A stretch of DNA of 64,000 nt from Snuella lapsa (GTDB lineage: Bacteria > Bacteroidota > Bacteroidia > Flavobacteriales > Flavobacteriaceae): the NCBI RefSeq assembly GCF_039539345.1, contig NZ_BAABCY010000016.1, forward strand, positions 124,001 through 188,000. Direction: 5' to 3'. This document shows, in pieces, positions 8,684 through 16,263 of this stretch (positions within the stretch are counted from its first letter, which is position 1; every line of letters begins with the position of its first letter). The notes beneath the pieces are model-generated. The model was not told the DNA's origin and made no database searches. It saw nothing but the letters and a program-made list of their open reading frames with translations. Both the position numbers and the translations under genes were made by a program.

Positions 8684-9958
8684 ATGGAATCTGTTCAAAC
8701 TATTAAACAACGTTTTGGTATTATTGGTAATTCTCCTGGGCTAAACAGAGCTCTGGAAAAAGCCATTCAGGTAGCCCCTACCGATATTTCGGTGCTGGTA
8801 ACCGGCGAAAGTGGTGTTGGTAAAGAAAGTATTCCGAAAATAATACATCAATTATCCCATAGAAAACATAATAAATACATTGCTGTTAATTGTGGAGCCA
8901 TTCCAGAAGGCACCATCGACAGCGAACTATTTGGCCATGAAAAAGGTGCTTTTACCGGAGCAACACAAACACGGCAAGGATATTTTGAAGTGGCAGATGG
9001 AGGCACTATCTTTTTGGACGAAGTAGGTGAGCTACCATTAACTACCCAAGTACGCTTATTACGTGTTCTTGAAAATGGTGAATTCATAAAAGTAGGATCC
9101 AGTAAAGTCCAAAAAACCAATGTACGTATTGTTGCAGCCACCAATGCCAACATGCACGAAGCCATTGACAAAGAAAAATTTCGTGAAGACCTGTATTACC
9201 GCCTTAGCACAGTAGACATCCACTTACCTCCTTTACGACAGCGCCAAGAAGATATTCATTTGCTTTTTAGAAAATTTGCAAGTGACTTTGCCCTAAAGTA
9301 CAAGATGCCAACGATTAAATTAACCGACAATGCCGTTGAGGTTCTTTTAAAGCACAGATGGAGTGGTAATATTCGACAATTGCGAAATGTTGCCGAGCAA
9401 GTTTCTGTCCTTGAACAAAACAGAACCATAACAGCTCAAGTTTTAAGAGGTTATTTACCAACAGTTGGAAGCAATTTACCAGCCGTTATTAAAACCTCCA
9501 AATCAGAAAGTGATTTTAGCAGCGAGCGTGAAATTTTGTACAAAGTACTGTTCGATATGAAAAACGATCTGAACGACTTAAAAAAGCTCACGATGGAACT
9601 TATGAAAAGTGGCAGCGTTAAAGATGTTGAAAAAAATCACGAAGGCTTAATCCAAAAAATTTATGGAAGTGATGATGATGATGATGTAGACGAGGTCTTT
9701 GAGGACTCTACCGAAGACACAGAGGTCTTATCCATTCCAGAACACACTTCTGTTTCTGAAGCACCTTCTAACATTATAGACAAATACCACTTTGCCGAAG
9801 AAATTGAAGAGGAAGAGACCTTATCTTTACAAGACAAAGAATTGGAATTAATAAAAAAATCGCTTGAACGTCACAACGGAAAACGTAAATTGGCTGCTGC
9901 CGAACTAGGCATTAGCGAGCGCACCCTATATAGAAAAATCAAACAATATGACCTTTAA
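8684..9958 (+). CDS. Sigma-54-type AAA+ transcriptional regulator without receiver domain
   Basis: An NtrC-family enhancer-binding protein. The AAA+ domain (about residues 10-250) keeps Walker A (GESGVGKE), the sigma-54-contacting GAFTGA loop and Walker B (GGTIFLDE), so it should remodel sigma-54 holoenzyme. There is no N-terminal receiver or sensor domain. Between the AAA+ core and the Fis-type helix-turn-helix at the C terminus (RKLAAAELGISERTLYRKIK) lies an acidic linker with five consecutive Asp residues encoded by a GAT repeat near 9671. The ATG at 8684 is preferred over an in-frame GTG at 8672 because MESVQTIKQRFG is the expected family N terminus. Its position between miaB and lptE suggests a housekeeping or envelope-stress role; targets are unknown. 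Confidence 0.88.
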   Translation: MESVQTIKQRFGIIGNSPGLNRALEKAIQVAPTDISVLVTGESGVGKESIPKIIHQLSHRKHNKYIAVNCGAIPEGTIDSELFGHEKGAFTGATQTRQGYFEVADGGTIFLDEVGELPLTTQVRLLRVLENGEFIKVGSSKVQKTNVRIVAATNANMHEAIDKEKFREDLYYRLSTVDIHLPPLRQRQEDIHLLFRKFASDFALKYKMPTIKLTDNAVEVLLKHRWSGNIRQLRNVAEQVSVLEQNRTITAQVLRGYLPTVGSNLPAVIKTSKSESDFSSEREILYKVLFDMKNDLNDLKKLTMELMKSGSVKDVEKNHEGLIQKIYGSDDDDDVDEVFEDSTEDTEVLSIPEHTSVSEAPSNIIDKYHFAEEIEEEETLSLQDKELELIKKSLERHNGKRKLAAAELGISERTLYRKIKQYDL

Positions 9959-10104
9959 CATGTTACAGGATAGTACCCTATTAACTGTTAATCTACAACA
10001 ATATGAAACCACAATCGTTAAAAGATTGTCTCACATAAGTACAGTAGAAGTATCTAAATCATAAAACAAAGGTTCCAACCCAATAATAACTAAAACCCAG
10101 ACCT

Positions 10105-10611
10105 GTGAAATACATAAAATACATTTTTTTACTCTTAACTTTAGCAACCATAAGTAGCTGTGGCTTTTATTCATTTACAGGAGCATCAATCCCACCCGGA
10201 ACGGAAACCTTTCAAGTAAATCGTTTTGAAAACAATGCCTTATTGGTTGAACCTGGCTTAGAACGCGATTTTAAACTAGCACTGGAAGACTTATTACAAA
10301 ACCAAACCAATTTAAGTTTGGTACCTTCCAATGGCGATTTAGTATATGAAGGCGAAATTACAGATTACAGAATATCACCTACTACGGCAACATCTCAAAA
10401 TACTGCTGCTCAGAACAGATTGACCATAGCTGTTAAAGTTCGTTTTTTTAACAGAAAGAATGAGGAAGACGATTTGGAACAAACTTTTTCATTCTTTTAT
10501 GACTACCCAGGAAGCGCACAACTTATAGGATCTCAAAAAACAACGGCCATTGAAGAAATTTTTGAGCGCATTACACAAGATGTCTTTAATGCCACACTCG
10601 CAAAATGGTAA
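10105..10611 (+). CDS. lptE: LPS assembly lipoprotein LptE
   Basis: LptE plugs the outer-membrane LPS translocon LptD. The 168-residue product begins with a lipoprotein signal peptide (LATISSC, Cys19), followed by a compact alpha/beta domain with the LptE pattern: GASIPPGTETFQV after the lipobox and a YEGEITDYRISP strand. The start codon appears to be GTG at 10105; there is no in-frame ATG that keeps the signal peptide. It sits upstream of the TPR gene and secG, an order common in Flavobacteriia. Confidence 0.85.
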   Translation: MKYIKYIFLLLTLATISSCGFYSFTGASIPPGTETFQVNRFENNALLVEPGLERDFKLALEDLLQNQTNLSLVPSNGDLVYEGEITDYRISPTTATSQNTAAQNRLTIAVKVRFFNRKNEEDDLEQTFSFFYDYPGSAQLIGSQKTTAIEEIFERITQDVFNATLAKW

Positions 10612-10699
10612 ATTAAAGGAAAGGATGCCGTTAGACCAACATTAATAATCTTGTTGTATATTTAAAAACATTAACAAAAGGAATGATTTGGTATAACCA

Positions 10700-11632
10700 A
10701 TGAACAATACGGATTTTACATACATACTCCAGCAACCACAAACAATAACCGAGCAGCAAACCGAAGCATTAAAATCGATTATTGACGAATTCCCTTATTT
10801 TCAATCTGCCAGAGCTATTTGCCTGAAAGGTTTAAAAAACATTGAAAGCTTTAAATACAATCAAGAGTTAAAAACAACTGCCACCCATACTACAGATAGA
10901 AGTATTCTGTTTGATTTTATCACTTCTGAAATATTTATTCAAAATGAAGTTTCAGACTTTATAAAACAAAATGTAGCACATGTAAAAGACATCGATGTTG
11001 ATGTTGAGGACATTTCCGTAAACAAAAAAGTTAGCCTCGACGACACATTAGAGCAGCAGATAAAAGAAACTACCGGCGTTTTAGACCCTGCGCTTTTTCA
11101 ACCAAAAACGCCCCGGCCAGTAGTTTTAGAAACCCCTTCCCCTGCTAATCCTATTTTAGAGAATGCACCTGTCGAAAACACAACTGCTACCGATATCCTT
11201 AAAATTGGCAGCCCCTTGCAGTTTAAAAAAAATGAATCCCATTCATTTAATGAATGGCTAAAATTAACAAGATACAAGCCCATACAAAGATCTGAGGAAA
11301 AACCTAACAAAATTGTCAACCAACCACCTCCTGAGCAATTAGAAAAAGCCAAAAAATTTGCATTGATCGATCAATTTATTAGCAAAAACCCTAAAATAAA
11401 CCCAACCAAATCCAGTCCGCCAAAAGGCAACCTAGCCAAGGCACAAATGATACAGCCAGAGGCCTTAATGACCGAGACTTTGGCACGTATTTATTTGGAA
11501 CAAAAAAATTACAAAAAGGCAATTCAATCTTATAAAATATTAAGTTTGAAATATCCAGAAAAAAGTAGTTTCTTTGCAATCCAAATTAAAGCAGTAGAAC
11601 AATTACAAGAACAAAATAATAAAGAACAATGA
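10700..11632 (+). CDS. Conserved hypothetical protein with C-terminal TPR
   Basis: A 310-residue protein without signal peptide or membrane segment. The N-terminal half is charged, the middle (about 130-235) is rich in Pro and Lys and looks disordered, and the C terminus (about 250-305) contains a tetratricopeptide-like hairpin (LARIYLEQKNYKKAIQSYKI). Its stop codon overlaps the secG start by 4 bp (ATGA), which implies translational coupling. I recognise it only as a conserved flavobacterial neighbour of lptE and secG; function unknown. Confidence 0.8.
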   Translation: MNNTDFTYILQQPQTITEQQTEALKSIIDEFPYFQSARAICLKGLKNIESFKYNQELKTTATHTTDRSILFDFITSEIFIQNEVSDFIKQNVAHVKDIDVDVEDISVNKKVSLDDTLEQQIKETTGVLDPALFQPKTPRPVVLETPSPANPILENAPVENTTATDILKIGSPLQFKKNESHSFNEWLKLTRYKPIQRSEEKPNKIVNQPPPEQLEKAKKFALIDQFISKNPKINPTKSSPPKGNLAKAQMIQPEALMTETLARIYLEQKNYKKAIQSYKILSLKYPEKSSFFAIQIKAVEQLQEQNNKEQ

Positions 11633-11982
11633 GTACGTTTACAATATTTTTAGCATTAATTGTTGTCGTAGCATTTTTACTAATCGTAGTAATTATGGTT
11701 CAAAACCCTAAAGGTGGCGGGTTATCGTCTTCTTTCGGCGGTGGAGGCACACAACAGTTAGGTGGTGTAAAAAAGACAACAGACTTTTTAGATAAAAGTA
11801 CATGGACCCTTGCAACACTTTTATTAGTGTTAATTCTTTTATCGAACGTTGCTATTAACAAAGGTGGAGAAAATGGCGATTCAAAAGCATTAGACCAAGA
11901 TGCAACAACCGCACAACCTTTACCAAATACTCCAGCCCAAACGGCAAATGATGCAGCAACTGTTAATGATAGTATCAAATAA
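11629..11982 (+). CDS. secG: Protein translocase subunit SecG
   Basis: SecG is the small accessory subunit of the SecYEG translocon. The 117-residue protein shows two membrane segments (about residues 3-22 and 60-77) flanking the conserved cytoplasmic loop NPKGGGLSSSFGGGG, plus a polar C-terminal tail. The loop motif is diagnostic. Translation is probably coupled to the preceding TPR gene through the ATGA overlap. A strong terminator follows. Confidence 0.95.
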   Translation: MSTFTIFLALIVVVAFLLIVVIMVQNPKGGGLSSSFGGGGTQQLGGVKKTTDFLDKSTWTLATLLLVLILLSNVAINKGGENGDSKALDQDATTAQPLPNTPAQTANDAATVNDSIK

Positions 11983-12006
11983 TCAAGGTACCACAATATC
12001 AACAAC

Positions 12007-12040
12007 AAAAAATGCCAACTTATTAAAGTTGGCATTTTTT
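12007..12040 (+). terminator. Intrinsic terminator after secG
   Basis: AAAAAATGCCAACT pairs with AGTTGGCATTTTTT (12027-12040) around a 6-nt loop and runs into a T tract. It ends the lptE-TPR-secG unit and separates it from groESL. Confidence 0.85.
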
Positions 12041-12069
12041 GTTTCTGCAAGTTTGTCAGTTACCAACTA

Positions 12070-12085
12070 TTGGCACACTTTTAGA
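12070..12085 (+). promoter_or_regulatory. Possible sigma-54-like -24/-12 element upstream of groES
   Basis: TTGGCAC at 12070-12076 matches the -24 half of a sigma-54 promoter, and TTAGA at 12081-12085 sits at the -12 spacing but lacks the GC of TTGCA. It lies about 55 bp upstream of groES. No CIRCE element is present, and no clear TAnnTTTG box was found here. Speculative. Confidence 0.3.
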
Positions 12086-12138
12086 ATAATGTATAGGCAT
12101 TAAACACAAAATTTAATTAATTTAAATATCATAACAAA

Positions 12139-12414
12139 ATGAGCTTAAACATTAAACCATTAGCAGACAGAGTTCTTATCGAGCCTGCTGCCGCTGAAAC
12201 AAAAACAGCATCAGGAATCATCATTCCAGATAACGCTAAAGAAAAACCACAAAGAGGCACTGTTGTAGCTGCTGGAAAAGGCACAAAAGACGAGCCTATA
12301 ACTGTACAGGTTGGCGACACTGTTTTGTATGGTAAATATGCAGGAACAGAGCTTAAACTAGAAGGCAAAGATTATTTAATAATGCGCGAAAGCGACATAT
12401 TAGCAATAGTGTAA
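12139..12414 (+). CDS. groES: Co-chaperonin GroES
   Basis: Ten-kilodalton co-chaperonin that caps GroEL. The 91-residue protein has the family start (LNIKPLADRVLIEP), the mobile loop (TASGIIIPDNAKEKPQRG, about residues 23-40) and the C-terminal strand YLIMRESDILAIV. Standard length. It precedes groEL by 105 bp in the usual operon. Confidence 0.98.
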   Translation: MSLNIKPLADRVLIEPAAAETKTASGIIIPDNAKEKPQRGTVVAAGKGTKDEPITVQVGDTVLYGKYAGTELKLEGKDYLIMRESDILAIV

Positions 12415-12424
12415 AACTGCAATA

Positions 12425-12450
12425 AGCTTAAAGCCCTTGGCTTTTAGCTC
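12425..12450 (+). other. Small hairpin between groES and groEL
   Basis: AGCTTAAAGCC and GGCTTTTAGCT flank a CTT loop, forming an imperfect stem of about 10 bp with no T tract. It may be an mRNA processing or stability element within the groESL transcript rather than a terminator. Confidence 0.35.
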
Positions 12451-12519
12451 CAACTAAAATTAATTATTAACATTTAGCCAATAGTAATACACTAAAGGCA
12501 AAAAGCAAAACATATAAAA

Positions 12520-14154
12520 ATGGCAAAAGACATTAAATTTGATATAGAAGCACGCGACGGCTTAAAGCGCGGTGTAGATGCATTAGCAAATGCAGTAAAA
12601 GTAACCTTGGGTCCTAAAGGACGTAACGTTATTATTAGCAAAAGCTTTGGTGCTCCCCAGGTAACCAAAGATGGTGTTTCAGTAGCTAAAGAAATTGAGT
12701 TAGAGAACGAACTAGAAAACATGGGAGCACAAATGGTAAAAGAAGTTGCTTCCAAAACCAATGATTTAGCTGGTGATGGTACTACTACTGCAACAGTTTT
12801 AGCTCAAGCAATTGTAAAAGAAGGTTTAAAAAATGTTGCTGCCGGTGCTAACCCAATGGACTTAAAGCGCGGTATTGATAAAGCTGTAGAAGCCATTACC
12901 AACAACCTTGAAAAGCAATCGCAAGAAGTAGGAAACTCTTCTGAAAAAATCAAGCAAGTGGCTGCTATTTCTGCAAACAACGACGATACAATTGGAGAAT
13001 TGATTGCCCAAGCTTTTGAAAAAGTAGGCAAAGAAGGTGTTATTACTGTTGAAGAAGCCAAAGGTATGGACACTTATGTAGACGTTGTAGAAGGTATGCA
13101 ATTTGACAGAGGTTACTTATCACCTTACTTTGTTACCGATGCAGATAAAATGATCGCCGATTTAGAGAATCCTTACATTTTATTGTTCGATAAAAAAATC
13201 TCTAACCTACAAGAAATTCTTCCTATTTTAGAGCCAGTAGCACAATCTGGTCGTCCCTTATTAATAATTGCTGAAGATGTTGACGGACAAGCGTTGGCTA
13301 CTCTAGTAGTTAACAAATTACGTGGTGGTCTTAAAATAGCAGCTGTAAAAGCTCCTGGTTTTGGCGACAGACGTAAAGCTATGCTAGAGGACATTGCTAT
13401 TTTAACAGGTGGTACTGTAATTTCTGAGGAAAGAGGATTTACTTTAGAAAATGCCGACTTAAGCATGCTAGGTACAGCAGAAACAGTAACTATAGATAAA
13501 GATAACACAACTATTGTTAATGGTTCTGGTGATGCTGAAACTATCAAAAGTCGAGTAAACCAAATTAAATCCCAAATTGAAACCACTACATCAGATTATG
13601 ACAAAGAAAAGCTTCAAGAACGTTTGGCTAAACTAGCCGGAGGTGTAGCCGTACTTTATGTAGGTGCCGCTAGTGAAGTTGAAATGAAAGAAAAGAAAGA
13701 CCGTGTAGACGATGCACTTCACGCTACAAGAGCTGCCGTAGAAGAAGGCATAGTTTCTGGTGGAGGTGTTGCTTTAGTAAGAGCAAAATCGGTATTAGAA
13801 AACATAACTACCGAAAACTTAGACGAAGTAACCGGTATTCAAATTGTAGCACGTGCAATTGAGTCTCCTTTACGTACTATCGTAGAAAATGCAGGAGGTG
13901 AAGGTAGTGTAGTAGTTGCAAAAGTAATGGAAGGAGAAGGTTCTTTTGGCTACGATGCTAAATCCGAAACTTATGTAGACATGCTAAAAGCTGGTATTAT
14001 CGACCCTAAAAAGGTTACGCGTATCGCTTTAGAAAACGCAGCTTCTGTTTCTGGTATGATCCTTACTACAGAGTGTGCCTTAGTTGACATCAAGGAAGAT
14101 GCTCCTGCTATGCCTCCAATGGGTGGCGGTGGCGGTATGCCAGGTATGATGTAA
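12520..14154 (+). CDS. groEL: Chaperonin GroEL
   Basis: Sixty-kilodalton ATP-dependent chaperonin. The 544-residue product carries the nucleotide-binding motifs LGPKGRNV and GDGTTTATVLAQAIV and the apical-domain block AVKAPGFGDRRKAMLEDIAILTG. It ends with the GGM-rich tail MGGGGGMPGMM. Length and motifs are standard and only one copy is in the window. It is followed by a strong terminator that also separates it from the convergent ECF sigma gene. Confidence 0.99.
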   Translation: MAKDIKFDIEARDGLKRGVDALANAVKVTLGPKGRNVIISKSFGAPQVTKDGVSVAKEIELENELENMGAQMVKEVASKTNDLAGDGTTTATVLAQAIVKEGLKNVAAGANPMDLKRGIDKAVEAITNNLEKQSQEVGNSSEKIKQVAAISANNDDTIGELIAQAFEKVGKEGVITVEEAKGMDTYVDVVEGMQFDRGYLSPYFVTDADKMIADLENPYILLFDKKISNLQEILPILEPVAQSGRPLLIIAEDVDGQALATLVVNKLRGGLKIAAVKAPGFGDRRKAMLEDIAILTGGTVISEERGFTLENADLSMLGTAETVTIDKDNTTIVNGSGDAETIKSRVNQIKSQIETTTSDYDKEKLQERLAKLAGGVAVLYVGAASEVEMKEKKDRVDDALHATRAAVEEGIVSGGGVALVRAKSVLENITTENLDEVTGIQIVARAIESPLRTIVENAGGEGSVVVAKVMEGEGSFGYDAKSETYVDMLKAGIIDPKKVTRIALENAASVSGMILTTECALVDIKEDAPAMPPMGGGGGMPGMM

Positions 14155-14175
14155 ATACCCAAACCTTAATAAATT

Positions 14176-14210
14176 AAAAGCGCTTCAATCGTGATTGAAG
14201 CGCTTTTTTT
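14176..14210 (+). terminator. Strong intrinsic terminator after groEL
   Basis: A perfect 15-bp inverted repeat (AAAAGCGCTTCAATC at 14176-14190 against 14193-14207) is followed by Ts and may act in both directions between groEL and the convergent ECF sigma gene. Confidence 0.9.
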
Positions 14211-14280
14211 GTAAGCCAAATATTAATCTATAATTTTCTGCCTGTTTACAAAAATATCTAGAGCAATACCTTTTTTCAGT

Positions 14281-14877
14281 TTATAATGCCCCCCTGATGT
14301 CCTTAAAAAAATTAACAAACAACAACAACTTGCTTTTATTAAACTTAACGTCTTTCTTAATTATTGCATAGGCTTTGCACATTTGAGCATGAACAGTCTT
14401 GGTTGAGATATTAAGTTTTTCTGCAATCTCAGTGTATTTCATGTTATCGTACTTGCACATATCAAACACTTTTCTGCACTTTGGCGGCAACTTCTCAATA
14501 GCTACCTTAACTTGCGCAATACGCTCCTTTTTAACCTCTTCATTGTCTTCAATTGTTTCTAAAATTCGCTTGTATCGCCATTCTTCCAAAACAGTCTGCT
14601 CCCGTTTCATCCTACGGTATTTATCAATATAGGTGTTATACGCCGAAGTATACAAATACCCCTTTATGGAATATGCCGAATCAATCTTACTCCTAGAGTT
14701 CCATAATTTTATAAACGTTTCCTGAAGAATATCATCCGACTGGGAACTGTCTTTTGTAAAGCCATCAATAAAAGTTTTCACCCCTTCAACTTGAAGCTCA
14801 TATAGCTCCCTAAAGGCCTTTTCATCACCATTTTTAACAGCCTCAATAAGATCGGTTATTTCTTTTTTAGCCCCCAT
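14281..14877 (-). CDS. ECF RNA polymerase sigma factor (FecI/RpoE-like)
   Basis: A 198-residue extracytoplasmic-function sigma factor. Region 2 is at about residues 25-90 (DDILQETFIKLWNSR) and region 4 at about 120-175 (LPPKCRKVFDMCKYDNMKYTEIAEKLNISTKTV), ending in the -35-binding helix-turn-helix. The ATG at 14875-14877 (MGAKKEITDLIE) is preferred; the frame extends upstream by 18 codons, but that part encodes an AT-rich hydrophobic stretch foreign to the family. It is divergent from the fecR-like anti-sigma gene, with about 97 bp between them. It should direct transcription of the SusC/SusD genes beyond fecR when the anti-sigma is relieved. Confidence 0.93.
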   Translation of the reverse strand: MGAKKEITDLIEAVKNGDEKAFRELYELQVEGVKTFIDGFTKDSSQSDDILQETFIKLWNSRSKIDSAYSIKGYLYTSAYNTYIDKYRRMKREQTVLEEWRYKRILETIEDNEEVKKERIAQVKVAIEKLPPKCRKVFDMCKYDNMKYTEIAEKLNISTKTVHAQMCKAYAIIKKDVKFNKSKLLLFVNFFKDIRGAL

Positions 14878-14974
14878 TAATTTGTTTGCGGTAAATGTAT
14901 ATAAAAAAAAAAGAAAAAAAATAGTAGGCATTATTTAAAATGTGATCGTAGTAGATAATATAAAGTAAACTTTT

Positions 14975-16144
14975 GTGAAAAAAAGAATAGAACATTTAAT
15001 CTTCAAACATTTTGACGAGCACCTTACGGATGAGGAAGCAAAAGAGCTCGTAGAGTGGATTGAAAATGGAAATCATGAAAAATTCAACGCCTATACAGAT
15101 TTAAATTTTTCAATTGAAAGTACAAAAAACAAAAAGAATCAAATTAATCCCTCTTTATGGAAAAACATATCGTCTACCATAAACAATCCCAAACCAAAAA
15201 TAAGAAAACTACATTATTGGCGTTACATAGCAGCAGCTTCTATCGTTTTATTGTTTGCCACAACTTTTTTAACTGAAAAAGAATCTCCCCCAGCCGCAGT
15301 AACACCTGTAAAGCCAAAAATAAACAAGGATATACTTATTGGTACAGACAAAGCTACATTAACCCTGGAAGATGGTTCTTCTATTGTTTTAGAAAAAGGA
15401 AAAAGTTACACAACACACAATATTAAAAGTAACGGGGAAAAAGTCACCTACAAACCTGTCGACACCAACCAACAAAATAGCACGAAGCTTAGCTATAATT
15501 ATCTAACAGTTCCCAGAGGCGGGCAATTTTTTATAGAATTAGAAGACGGCACTTCAGTTTGGTTAAATTCCGAATCACAGTTAAAATACCCTACCGCCTT
15601 TTTAACAGGCAAACCTCGTGAAGTTGAACTGATATATGGCGAAGCTTATTTTGACGTATCCCCAAGCACCAAGCATCAAGGTGCTACATTTAAAGTACTC
15701 TCTAACGAACAGGAAGTAGAAGTCTTAGGTACAGAGTTTAACATAAAAGCTTACCAAGATGAAACGTTTATCTACACTACCTTGGTTGAAGGCAAAGTTC
15801 TTTTAGACAATAAAATTCAAAAAGAATACCTAAATCCTAATCAACAGTTAGTTTTAAATAAAGAAACCAAAAATACCGTAATTAACAAAGTAGATGTCAG
15901 CTATGAAATCTCTTGGAAAGATGGCATATTTAGTTTTAAGAGCAAACCCTTAAAAGACATCATGAAAGTCTTATCCAGATGGTACGATGTAGATTTTACG
16001 TTTTTAAATCCTAAACTCGAAACAACAAAATATATAGGGGTTTTAAGTAAAGACCAAGAACTAGAAGAAATATTATCAATTATAAAAAACACAAACTTTA
16101 TAAATGCCTATGAAATAAAAGAAAATACAATACTTATAAAATAA
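14975..16144 (+). CDS. FecR-family anti-sigma factor
   Basis: A 389-residue inner-membrane anti-sigma factor. An N-terminal cytoplasmic domain (1-75) should bind the ECF sigma, and one membrane helix is at about 83-99 (YIAAASIVLLFATTFL). The periplasmic FecR domain lies at about 180-285 (TVPRGGQFFIELEDGTSVWLNSES) and a C-terminal DUF4974/STN-like domain at about 315-388 (SFKSKPLKDIMKVLSRWYDVDF). The start codon appears to be GTG at 14975. The periplasmic part is expected to receive a signal from the STN domain of the SusC encoded next. Confidence 0.93.
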   Translation: MKKRIEHLIFKHFDEHLTDEEAKELVEWIENGNHEKFNAYTDLNFSIESTKNKKNQINPSLWKNISSTINNPKPKIRKLHYWRYIAAASIVLLFATTFLTEKESPPAAVTPVKPKINKDILIGTDKATLTLEDGSSIVLEKGKSYTTHNIKSNGEKVTYKPVDTNQQNSTKLSYNYLTVPRGGQFFIELEDGTSVWLNSESQLKYPTAFLTGKPREVELIYGEAYFDVSPSTKHQGATFKVLSNEQEVEVLGTEFNIKAYQDETFIYTTLVEGKVLLDNKIQKEYLNPNQQLVLNKETKNTVINKVDVSYEISWKDGIFSFKSKPLKDIMKVLSRWYDVDFTFLNPKLETTKYIGVLSKDQELEEILSIIKNTNFINAYEIKENTILIK

Positions 16145-16149
16145 CGGAA

Positions 16150-16208
16150 AGTAAAAGGGAGCAAAGTTTTCGACTGTCCAAGGTAAAAACACTTTGTCCC
16201 CCCTTTTT
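16150..16208 (+). terminator. Possible terminator/attenuator between fecR and susC
   Basis: AAAGGGAGCAAAGTTTT is imperfectly complementary to AACACTTTGTCCCCCCTTTT downstream, followed by Ts. It could end the anti-sigma transcript so that high susC expression needs a new, sigma-dependent start. Weak evidence because the stem is imperfect. Confidence 0.4.
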
Positions 16209-16263
16209 AGAATTATTAACCAATTAATAAACTAGTATTAACCAACTAATAACATGCAAATTT

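Noticed and set aside
9668..9688. GAT trinucleotide run as a phase-variation microsatellite.
   Set aside because: The run is short and in frame, within a linker; gain or loss would only change the number of Asp residues, and no frameshift effect is expected.
13173..13586. Long open frame on the minus strand inside groEL.
   Set aside because: It is antisense to a highly conserved gene, has no recognisable domain and arises from groEL codon use.
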